DNA of 15,303 bases from an uncultured Acetatifactor sp. (GTDB taxonomy: Bacteria; Bacillota; Clostridia; Lachnospirales; Lachnospiraceae). Within the stretch, counting starts at the first letter, position 1; each line of letters starts with the position of its first letter. This document shows, one piece after another, positions 1 through 4,297 of this stretch. The DNA is taken from assembly GCA_910586775.1 (NCBI GenBank), contig CAJUJN010000095.1, forward strand, positions 1-15,303. Direction: 5' to 3'. Made by a program: the position numbers and the translations under genes. Below the pieces are notes generated by a model. The model was not told the origin of the DNA and made no database searches. It saw only the letters and a list, made by a program, of their open reading frames with translations.

Positions 1-445
1 CAGCACTATTAAAGTGATCGAGGGAAATAAAAATGATGCGGTGGAATACCGCGATCTGCAGGTAAACGGCAGGTACATCAGGGGTTACGGTTTGCCGGAC
101 TATAAGAGCATGGCAACGGCGGCAGAACCGGAGAAACCGGCAGCACCGGAGAAAAAGAGCGTTGCAGAAGTGGCGCGGGAAGTAAAAGACGGTAAATGGG
201 GCAACAATCCCGAAAGAAAGAAACGGTTAGAGGCGGCGGGCTACAATTACGCCGAAGTGCAGGCGGCGGTTAATGCCCTTATGAATGGATCCGGATCGGC
301 ACCGGCAATATATACCGTAAAGCGGGGCGATACGTTGAGCGCGATCGCAAGGAAACATAATACAACGGTTGCCGCCCTTGCAAAGCTGAATAACATTAAA
401 AATGTGAATGTTATCAATGTGGGGCAGGTTTTAAAGTTGAGATAA
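1..445 (+). CDS. Phage-type endolysin, C-terminal part (CHAP tail, CW_7, LysM); 5' end outside window
   Basis: The reading frame is open from base 2, so this is the 3' part of a longer gene; the GTG at 14 is probably internal. The first visible residues (NGRYIRGYGLPDY near bases 68-106) resemble the end of a CHAP-type amidase/endopeptidase domain. A Pro/Ala/Glu linker follows. Bases about 158-286 encode a Cpl-7 (CW_7) cell-wall binding repeat, with DGKWGNNPERKKRLEAAGYN as its core. A Gly/Ser linker leads to a LysM domain at about 308-442 (YTVKRGDTLSAIARKHNTTV) that would bind peptidoglycan sugars. The product is predicted to cut host peptidoglycan at phage lysis. The C-terminal domains are clear; the catalytic type is inferred from the short N-terminal tail. 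The next gene starts 10 bases downstream, so the two are probably one operon. A cell-wall hydrolase of an integrative element is the alternative. Confidence 0.85.
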   Translation, partial: STIKVIEGNKNDAVEYRDLQVNGRYIRGYGLPDYKSMATAAEPEKPAAPEKKSVAEVAREVKDGKWGNNPERKKRLEAAGYNYAEVQAAVNALMNGSGSAPAIYTVKRGDTLSAIARKHNTTVAALAKLNNIKNVNVINVGQVLKLR

Positions 446-455
446 GGAGGCACAC

Positions 456-731
456 ATGGCAGAAAACAAGGCAAGCAAGGCGGCAGGAGAGGCGCAGGAG
501 CCGCTTAAAAAGGAAAAGACATATAAAGTTACCTGCGGTACATTTAAAGCCCGAAATGAGGCGTTACAGAGGGCAGCAGAGGCGAGAAGGGCGGGCGTTC
601 ATGTATCGCTGATAATCTGCAAGACGGAGTACAGCCTGCTTTATGCCGAGGGCATGACGAAAGCAGAGGCAGAGGCGGCAAAAAAGGCAATCGAGGCGAA
701 AAAAATAAATGCCGAGGTTTCCGAGCAGTAA
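456..731 (+). CDS. Small SPOR-like protein next to endolysin
   Basis: A 91-residue protein with a GGAGG site at 446-450 just before its ATG. Residues 1-20 are charged and disordered-looking. Residues about 21-90 read as a SPOR-like fold: a strand with YKVTCGTFKARNEAL, a helix of Ala/Arg/Glu, a second strand (VHVSLIICKTEYSLLYAEG) and a final helix followed by a short strand. This matches the two-half pattern of SPOR domains, which bind peptidoglycan stripped of stem peptides. No signal peptide or membrane segment is visible, so the protein would be cytoplasmic unless released with the endolysin. Its place right after an endolysin and before a terminator suggests a lysis accessory or a separate wall-binding subunit. 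The SPOR assignment rests on pattern only; an unrelated phage protein is possible. Confidence 0.6.
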   Translation: MAENKASKAAGEAQEPLKKEKTYKVTCGTFKARNEALQRAAEARRAGVHVSLIICKTEYSLLYAEGMTKAEAEAAKKAIEAKKINAEVSEQ

Positions 732-752
732 AGAAAATGTAATTGCAATATT

Positions 753-785
753 GGGGTATGGCGCGGGCTATACCCCTTTATTTTT
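753..785 (+). terminator. Rho-independent terminator of the endolysin unit
   Basis: A 10-bp stem (bases 753-762 with 767-776, one G-T pair) closes a GCGG tetraloop and is followed by TTTATTTTT. It lies 22 bases after the SPOR-like gene and separates it from the next promoter. Confidence 0.9.
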
Positions 786-803
786 GTGAGCGGAAATATT
801 TTT

Positions 804-843
804 AAAATATTACGCAATATGTATTGACATATTGCGTAATATG
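804..843 (+). repeat. Palindromic operator, copy 1 (40-bp exact repeat)
   Basis: These 40 bases recur without change at 1445-1484. Inside are two 15-base arms, ATATTACGCAATATG (807-821) and its exact reverse complement (828-842), separated by six bases. Each arm is itself nearly palindromic (ATATT-N4-AATAT), with centres 22 bp apart, about two helical turns. The spacer and inner arm form the -35 box of the promoter, so a bound protein should block RNA polymerase. The cognate regulator is not proven. Confidence 0.85.
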
Positions 844-852
844 TAATATAAT
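824..852 (+). promoter_or_regulatory. Promoter P1 (TTGACA-N17-TATAAT)
   Basis: The -35 box TTGACA is at 824-829 and the -10 box TATAAT at 847-852, with 17 bases between them: a full consensus sigma-A promoter. Transcription would start near 859 and read the two small genes at 885-1438. The -35 box lies in the centre of the palindromic operator, so P1 should be strong but tightly repressed. Confidence 0.9.
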
Positions 853-884
853 AAATATATCAAATGAAAGAGAGGTAAAACACC

Positions 885-1139
885 ATGAAAGAATTATTAG
901 AGAGATTAAAAGAGGCAGAGAAAAAAGCAGATGCAGCCGATCGGGAATATGAAAACGATCCGGAAAACGAGGAAAAAGAAAAGGCTTTCGATTTGGCATA
1001 TAGCGAGGAATACAAAGCGTTTGAGGCGTTGGCAAGGGAAATAGTAAAGGCGACAGCGGGAAAGATTGATACACAGACAGCGGCGGCGATGATTAGAGGC
1101 AGGCGGCAGCAGTTGGAAACCATTTTAGAAATGATGTAG
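885..1139 (+). CDS. Small charged helical protein of unknown function
   Basis: An 84-residue protein starting at ATG 885, with AGAGAGG about nine bases upstream. The sequence is rich in Glu, Lys and Ala and looks almost wholly helical; residues 1-30 have coiled-coil character (MKELLERLKEAEKKADAADR). The second half (AFEALAREIVKATAGKIDTQ, then RGRRQQLETILEMM) could form a helical hairpin. It has no membrane segment, cysteine motif or catalytic pattern, and I do not recognise the family. It is the first gene of the P1 transcript, with the next gene 11 bases downstream, so the two products may work together. Frequent ATA and AAA codons match the surrounding accessory block and differ from the housekeeping genes to the right. 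Confidence 0.75.
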   Translation: MKELLERLKEAEKKADAADREYENDPENEEKEKAFDLAYSEEYKAFEALAREIVKATAGKIDTQTAAAMIRGRRQQLETILEMM

Positions 1140-1150
1140 GAGGCGGGAAA

Positions 1151-1438
1151 ATGGCAGAGTATAGCGTATTGGTGCAAACGGCAATCAGAGAGGCACAGCA
1201 GACAGCGGCAGAGCAAAGGAAGAAAGCCACAGTTTCGGAGATATACGAAGGGCAGTTATTGGAAACGGAATACATAAAGCGCGGCGGCGCGATTTGGCAG
1301 CAAATAAGGGTTGACGGAAAAGTGACGAGTGAAAACAGAGTATATAAAGTAAATTCTGATAAACCATATACAAGGGGTTTCGGGCGGTATTGGTATTTGG
1401 ACGATGAGGCAAAAGAGGCGATGCAGGCAGTTTTATAA
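1151..1438 (+). CDS. Small protein of unknown function, second gene of P1 operon
   Basis: A 95-residue protein starting at ATG 1151, with a strong GGAGG just after the upstream stop codon. Residues 1-25 are a charged, probably helical segment. Residues about 28-80 look like a small beta-rich domain with many aromatics (YEGQLLETEYIKRGGAIWQQ, then RVYKVNSDK and GFGRYWYLDD). A short C-terminal helix ends the chain. The alternating strand pattern could be an SH3-like barrel, but that is only inferred. I do not recognise the family, and there is no signal peptide or membrane segment. No terminator follows; the second copy of the operator begins seven bases after the stop codon, so read-through into the peptide gene is possible when P1 is active. 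Confidence 0.75.
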   Translation: MAEYSVLVQTAIREAQQTAAEQRKKATVSEIYEGQLLETEYIKRGGAIWQQIRVDGKVTSENRVYKVNSDKPYTRGFGRYWYLDDEAKEAMQAVL

Positions 1439-1444
1439 AATCTG

Positions 1445-1484
1445 AAAATATTACGCAATATGTATTGACATATTGCGTAATATG
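1445..1484 (+). repeat. Palindromic operator, copy 2 (40-bp exact repeat)
   Basis: Identical over 40 bases to 804-843. The arms are 1448-1462 and 1469-1483, around the six-base centre 1463-1468. Sequences on both sides differ from copy 1, so selection or recent duplication seems limited to the operator and -35 region. Confidence 0.85.
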
Positions 1485-1493
1485 CGTTATAAT
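1465..1493 (+). promoter_or_regulatory. Promoter P2 (TTGACA-N17-TATAAT)
   Basis: TTGACA at 1465-1470 and TATAAT at 1488-1493 are 17 bases apart, the same geometry as P1. The predicted start is near 1500. That places the left arm of the long inverted repeat (1499-1516) at the very 5' end of the mRNA encoding the 43-residue peptide. Confidence 0.9.
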
Positions 1494-1542
1494 ATTCATG
1501 TAAACAGTTAAGGGGCGGCACAAAGGAAAGGAAACAAGCCCC

Positions 1543-1674
1543 ATGATAAAGTTAATAGAAGTTTTGGCAGAAATAGCAATAGTGACGGTCATTGTCTTAG
1601 AGATAATCAAGGACATAAAAAATAGGGTTGACAGCGACCAAACCGACAACCCCAAAGACGATAAAGAGCAGTAG
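1543..1674 (+). CDS. 43-aa membrane peptide, candidate type I toxin
   Basis: A short gene of 43 residues starting at ATG 1543, with a purine-rich AAAGGAAAGG site at 1523-1530. Residues about 5-22 form a hydrophobic helix (VLAEIAIVTVIVLEII) broken by Glu10 and Glu20. The C-terminal 20 residues are strongly charged and polar (NRVDSDQTDNPKDDKEQ). This N-in helix with a charged tail is the plan of known type I toxins such as TxpA and BsrG of Bacillus prophages, though no residue-level similarity is claimed. Supporting context includes the strong operator-controlled promoter P2, the convergent antisense unit covering its 3' part, and the 5'/3' complementarity of its mRNA. A small holin or a membrane regulator are alternatives. 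I call the gene with good confidence and the toxin role with moderate confidence. Confidence 0.7.
   Translation: MIKLIEVLAEIAIVTVIVLEIIKDIKNRVDSDQTDNPKDDKEQ
1616..1652 (-). terminator. Rho-independent terminator of the antisense RNA
   Basis: Read on the minus strand, GGGTTG (1652-1647) pairs with CAACCC (1630-1625). After one mismatch the stem continues for up to four more pairs, and then TATTTTTTAT follows. The plus strand has no U-run after this hairpin, so it should stop only minus-strand transcription, inside the peptide gene. Confidence 0.75.
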
Positions 1675-1701
1675 TAACTAAGTAACCAAAGCCCCTTAAC
1701 T
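1616..1701 (-). ncRNA. Candidate antisense RNA antitoxin (about 86 nt)
   Basis: The ends are predicted from a minus-strand promoter (1736-1709) with a likely start at A1701 and from the terminator at 1652-1616. The RNA would be fully complementary to the last 20 or so codons of the 43-aa peptide gene and to the downstream arm of the inverted repeat. Because of that repeat, the antisense 5' end also has the same sequence as the peptide mRNA leader (1505-1516). It could therefore compete with the leader for the 3' arm. This 3'-overlapping, convergent design matches the known txpA/RatA and bsrG/SR4 pairs. No open frame with a ribosome site is seen in it. Confidence 0.65.
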
Positions 1702-1708
1702 GATTTAC

Positions 1709-1736
1709 ATTATATCATGGGAGCCGGAAAAGTCAA
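1709..1736 (-). promoter_or_regulatory. Antisense promoter (TTGACT-N16-TATAAT)
   Basis: On the minus strand, TTGACT lies at 1736-1731 and TATAAT at 1714-1709, with 16 bases between them. The start would fall near 1701. It carries no copy of the palindromic operator, so the antisense RNA would be made constitutively while P2 is controlled. Confidence 0.75.
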
Positions 1737-1752
1737 GAAGGGAGGGCTGAAA

Positions 1753-1935
1753 TTGCGATCCAACAATGAGTTTAACCAAATTGCATACCAAAACGACTAT
1801 ATCAAGGAAAAGTACGATCGGATCAATTTAACGGTGCCAAAGGGCAGAAAGGAGGAAATAAAGAAAAAGGCAGCAGCAGCAGGAAAAAGCGTGAACGAAT
1901 ATATTAACAGCTTAATTGATAATGACATGAATTAA
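1753..1935 (+). CDS. Ribbon-helix-helix (Arc-type) DNA-binding protein
   Basis: I place the start at TTG 1753, which has GGAGGG at 1741-1746 seven bases upstream; the in-frame ATG at 1717 has no ribosome site and lies under the antisense promoter. The result is a 60-residue protein. The C-terminal 40 residues follow the RHH plan: a strand with RINLTVPKGRK, helix A (EEIKKKAAAAGK), and a turn plus helix B (SVNEYINSLIDND). The polar side chains of the strand would enter the DNA major groove in a dimer. RHH proteins are typical antitoxins, plasmid copy regulators and phage repressors. It lies downstream of P2, so it is a natural candidate to bind the twin palindromes and control itself, but this is inference. 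No separate promoter is evident. Confidence 0.75.
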   Translation: MRSNNEFNQIAYQNDYIKEKYDRINLTVPKGRKEEIKKKAAAAGKSVNEYINSLIDNDMN

Positions 1936-1955
1936 AAAAGTTTGGCGCGTGTAAA

Positions 1956-1985
1956 GGGCGGCAGGTAGACTATTACCCGCCGCCC
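1956..1985 (+). other. Strong GC-rich hairpin ahead of the transposase gene
   Basis: GGGCGGC (1956-1962) pairs with GCCGCCC (1979-1985), and after one mismatch four or five more pairs follow, leaving a short loop. No T-run follows (TTCGGCG), so it is not a standard terminator. It sits 35 bases before the transposase start and may limit read-through translation of the transposase or stabilise the upstream mRNA 3' end. Confidence 0.6.
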
Positions 1986-2020
1986 TTCGGCGTGTGCAGA
2001 AAGGAAGATGATACAATTTT

Positions 2021-3055
2021 ATGAAATTATTCAAACAATTTACATATAATGACCGGTTGCGGTTGGAGGTATTGGTTAAGGCAAAGCATACACCAAAGGA
2101 GATCGCGGAAATTCTACATTTCCATATAAGCACGATTTACAGAGAATTAAACCGAGGACAGTTTGAGGCGTTAAATTCGGATCTCACAAAAGAAATGAGA
2201 TATAGCCCCGACATAGCACAGCAGCATAAAGAGGAGGTTTTAGCTGCAAAGGGCGCAGATCTGAAAATTGGAAACGAGCAGGCATTTGCAGACCGGATAG
2301 AGGAAATCATAATAAATGAGGGGTACAGCCCTGCGGCGGCACTGGCAAAAGTGAAAGCTGAAGGATATGATTTTTCAATATGCGTAACCACTCTATACAG
2401 TTACATTGATAAGGGTGTTTTCTTAAATTTGACAATGAAACACCTGCCGGAAAAGAGAAAAGGGGAGAAGAAACACAAGCGGAAAACCACACAAAAGCGG
2501 GCTACAAAGGGGGAGAGCATCGAGAACAGACCGGACGAAATAGACACGCGGGAGGAATTTGGGCATTGGGAAATGGATACCGTTGTAGGGGCGCGGGGCG
2601 TTTCCAAAAAGTCTTTATTGGTACTGACAGAGAGAAAAACGCGCAAAGAAATTATATTTTTACTGAAAGAGCATACATCGGCAGCAGTTGTAAAGGCATT
2701 AGACCGATTGGAAAGGAAGTTAGGAAAGAAATTTAGAGAAATCTTTAAAAGTATAACCGTAGACAATGGATCGGAATTTGCAGATTGGGAAGGAATGGAG
2801 CGATCCAAGCGCGGCAAAAAGAAAAGGACGAAAATATATTACTGTCACCCATATAGCAGTTGGGAGCGTGGCAGCAACGAGAACCAAAACAAATTAGTAC
2901 GCCGTCATATTCCAAAGGGTGTAAATTTTGACGATAAGACGCAGGGAGATATTGACAATATAGCAGAGTGGATCAATAACTACCCGCGCCGCCTGCATGA
3001 GTATAAGACGGCAGAGGAATTATATAATAAGGAACTGGAAAAGATTGCGGCATAG
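2021..3055 (+). CDS. IS30-family DDE transposase
   Basis: A full-length 344-residue transposase. Residues about 8-45 form the N-terminal helix-turn-helix (KHTPKEIAEILHFHISTIYR) that binds the element ends. A second helical region leads into the RNase H-like catalytic core at about 178-335. The DDE triad is visible: Asp186 in GHWEMDTVVG, Asp248 in ITVDNGSEF, and Glu287 in WERGSNENQNKLVRRHIPKG, the last being the IS30 family signature. It would catalyse copy-out or cut-and-paste movement of its element. The ribosome site AAAGGAAG lies about 14 bases upstream, a weak spacing that fits low expression. I could not find convincing terminal inverted repeats or a target duplication in the flanks, so the element borders are unknown. 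The reading frame is intact. Confidence 0.93.
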   Translation: MKLFKQFTYNDRLRLEVLVKAKHTPKEIAEILHFHISTIYRELNRGQFEALNSDLTKEMRYSPDIAQQHKEEVLAAKGADLKIGNEQAFADRIEEIIINEGYSPAAALAKVKAEGYDFSICVTTLYSYIDKGVFLNLTMKHLPEKRKGEKKHKRKTTQKRATKGESIENRPDEIDTREEFGHWEMDTVVGARGVSKKSLLVLTERKTRKEIIFLLKEHTSAAVVKALDRLERKLGKKFREIFKSITVDNGSEFADWEGMERSKRGKKKRTKIYYCHPYSSWERGSNENQNKLVRRHIPKGVNFDDKTQGDIDNIAEWINNYPRRLHEYKTAEELYNKELEKIAA

Positions 3056-3118
3056 AACAAATGTTTGTTGTGCGGGTAGCCTTTATTTCGTGCGCCCATT
3101 TTTAGGTATCGCAGAAAG

Positions 3119-3136
3119 AGATCCGGATCCGGATCT
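3119..3136. repeat. Perfect 18-bp palindrome (AGATCCGGATCCGGATCT)
   Basis: The 18 bases equal their own reverse complement and are built from overlapping ATCCGGAT units. No known site is matched. It lies 64 bases after the transposase stop. Confidence 0.6.
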
Positions 3137-3175
3137 GCATCACTCCAAAACAAAAAACTTGTATCATGTGAAAAT

Positions 3176-3206
3176 TGCACAATAAAACAGCTCTATTTAT
3201 TGTGCA
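3176..3206. repeat. 11-bp inverted repeat, 9-base loop
   Basis: TGCACAATAAA (3176-3186) is the exact reverse complement of 3196-3206. No T-run follows on the plus strand, and only a short ATTTT follows on the minus strand. It could be a weak minus-strand terminator or a protein site at the element border. Confidence 0.55.
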
Positions 3207-3288
3207 TATTGCTGAAAGCGAAAAAATCAAAAAAACTTTCGCATTTAATGTTGACATTTTCAAAAAAACGATAATCTGGAAAAAAATG

Positions 3289-3317
3289 TTGACAAACGGA
3301 AGTACCCGGGCTATAAT
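3289..3317 (+). promoter_or_regulatory. Promoter of yceD-rpmF (TTGACA-N17-TATAAT)
   Basis: TTGACA at 3289-3294 and TATAAT at 3312-3317 with 17 bases between them form a full consensus. The start would lie near 3324, giving a leader of about 65 bases before yceD. Confidence 0.9.
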
Positions 3318-3388
3318 AAAGCAGTATGTGAAGCGAAAGATTCCCGGCGTGAATAATATTCGTGCCCACATGATGCATAGGAGCCGCC

Positions 3389-3904
3389 ATGTTGATAAAC
3401 TTATCTGATGTATTGACATCTGAAGGCATGCAGATCAGCAGAGAGTTGCCGTTGGAGATGACATGCTTTGAGAGCAGAATGGGTTCTTTTCCGATCATTG
3501 CCAGCAGTCCGGTATCTCTGCGGATCAGAAACGCGGGAGCCGGTAAGGCGAAGCTGGATGGAGGCTTAAAGCTGACGTTGCAGGCAGGCTGTGACCGCTG
3601 TCTGACGGAAGTGCCCGTGGCGCTGGACCTGCAGTTTGACAGGACTGTTGTTTCGGGGACAGAGGATGTGGATGCGGACGAACTGGGGTTGACAGAGGAT
3701 TGTCAGCTGGATGTAGAGACTTTCGTGCACAACGAAATTTTGGTCAACTGGCCCGGGAAGATTCTGTGCAGAGAAGACTGCAGGGGGATATGCCCTGTGT
3801 GCGGACAGGATCTGAACGAGAGGGAATGCGGATGCGATACCTTTGTTCCCGATCCCCGCATGGCAGTGATCCAGGATATCTTTAACAAGAATAAGGAGGT
3901 GTAA
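3389..3904 (+). CDS. yceD: YceD/DUF177 family protein
   Basis: A 171-residue cytoplasmic protein with an AGGAG site eight bases or so before ATG 3389. Cysteines are placed as in the Gram-positive DUF177 group: Cys68 and Cys71 in the central CDRC motif, and a C-terminal zinc-ribbon-like cluster at Cys127, 131, 135, 138, 147 and 149. The family nearly always lies directly before rpmF, as here with a two-base gap, and the plant and bacterial members have been linked to 23S rRNA maturation. The exact biochemical role is not settled. With its own strong promoter and a terminator after rpmF, it forms a two-gene ribosome-related unit. Length and motifs are normal for the family. Confidence 0.9.
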   Translation: MLINLSDVLTSEGMQISRELPLEMTCFESRMGSFPIIASSPVSLRIRNAGAGKAKLDGGLKLTLQAGCDRCLTEVPVALDLQFDRTVVSGTEDVDADELGLTEDCQLDVETFVHNEILVNWPGKILCREDCRGICPVCGQDLNERECGCDTFVPDPRMAVIQDIFNKNKEV

Positions 3905-3906
3905 CG

Positions 3907-4086
3907 ATGTCTATTTGTCCTAAGAATAAATCTTCCAAAAGCAGAAGGGATAAGAGGAGAGCAAACTGGAAGATGAGCGCTCCCACTCTGGTAAAGTGCA
4001 GCAAATGCGGCGCGCTGATGGTGCCCCACAGAGTATGCAAGGCCTGCGGTTCTTATAACAAGAAGCAGGTTATCGCTGTTGATTGA
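3907..4086 (+). CDS. rpmF: 50S ribosomal protein L32
   Basis: A 59-residue protein starting at ATG 3907, with the AAGGAGGTG site inside the end of yceD. The basic N-terminal stretch KNKSSKSRRDKRRANWKM is the L32 signature that threads into 23S rRNA. A four-cysteine zinc ribbon follows: Cys31 and Cys34 (CSKC), then Cys44 and Cys47 (CKAC). All four cysteines are present, so this is the zinc-containing form rather than the zinc-independent paralogue made under zinc starvation. The short C-terminal tail NKKQVIAVD is slightly longer than in E. coli. Expression is tied to yceD by the two-base gap. Confidence 0.97.
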   Translation: MSICPKNKSSKSRRDKRRANWKMSAPTLVKCSKCGALMVPHRVCKACGSYNKKQVIAVD

Positions 4087-4156
4087 TCGTAGCTGCGTAC
4101 CTGGCGGGAGGTTCTGTGCCTGAGGCAGGTCTGTTTATAGTATCAACAATGAGAAA

Positions 4157-4181
4157 GAGCGTTCGCAGGAACGCTCCTTTT
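4157..4181 (+). terminator. Terminator of yceD-rpmF
   Basis: GAGCGTTC (4157-4164) pairs perfectly with GAACGCTC (4169-4176) around a GCAG loop, followed by CTTTTTA. It isolates the ribosomal unit from plsX. Confidence 0.92.
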
Positions 4182-4195
4182 TATGTAAAAATTAC

Positions 4196-4224
4196 TTGCT
4201 TTTTGATTCATATTACATTATAGT
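4196..4224 (+). promoter_or_regulatory. Possible plsX promoter (TTGCTT-N17-TATAGT)
   Basis: TTGCTT at 4196-4201 and TATAGT at 4219-4224 with 17 bases between them lie just after the terminator, where a new promoter is needed. The boxes are imperfect. I see no clear FapR-type operator. Confidence 0.5.
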
Positions 4225-4297
4225 TAGAGTAAGTATAAGTATGGAATGGCTTTCTGACAGGGCTCTTTACCGTGACAGAATGCAGAAAGGATATCCG

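Larger units (their letters stand above)
1499..1709 (+). repeat. Long-range inverted repeat flanking the 43-aa peptide gene
   Basis: CAGTTAAGGGGC (1505-1516) is the exact reverse complement of 1691-1702. The pairing resumes after a single unpaired A (1703): TGTAAA (1499-1504) with TTTACA (1704-1709). In RNA this makes an 18-bp helix with one bulge joining the mRNA 5' end to a region just past the stop codon. GGGGC at 1512-1516 can instead pair locally with GCCCC at 1538-1542, directly before the start codon, which would enclose the ribosome binding site in a loop. Confidence 0.8.
3056..3288. other. Non-coding stretch between transposase and yceD promoter
   Basis: No plausible gene is seen. 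The stretch holds a perfect 18-bp palindrome (3119-3136), an 11-bp inverted repeat (3176-3206), and A-rich sequence containing GCGAAA (3218-3223) paired with TTTCGC (3237-3242). The accessory-to-chromosome border is expected here, but no attachment-site duplicate is visible within the window. Confidence 0.5.

Noticed and set aside
287..297. GGATCCGGATC occurs in the endolysin linker and again at 3125-3135, suggesting att sites
   Set aside because: Only 11 bases match, the first copy encodes a normal Gly/Ser linker, and the left copy is inside a phage gene, not at a border.
1936..3135. Terminal inverted repeats for the IS30 element
   Set aside because: Only loose matches were found (GGCGCGTG on the left, GGGCGCACG in reverse on the right) and no target duplication, so I give no element borders.
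3205..3212. CATATTGC resembles an operator half-site near the junction
   Set aside because: Only eight bases match and there is no partner arm at the right distance.
1..3300. CRISPR array or retron suggested by repeats in the accessory block
   Set aside because: Repeats occur only twice with genes between them, and no reverse transcriptase or cas gene is present.
4196..4297. Upstream 34-codon extension of plsX
   Set aside because: It overlaps the likely promoter, has no ribosome site and no family counterpart; ATG 4298 has AGAAAGG at good spacing.
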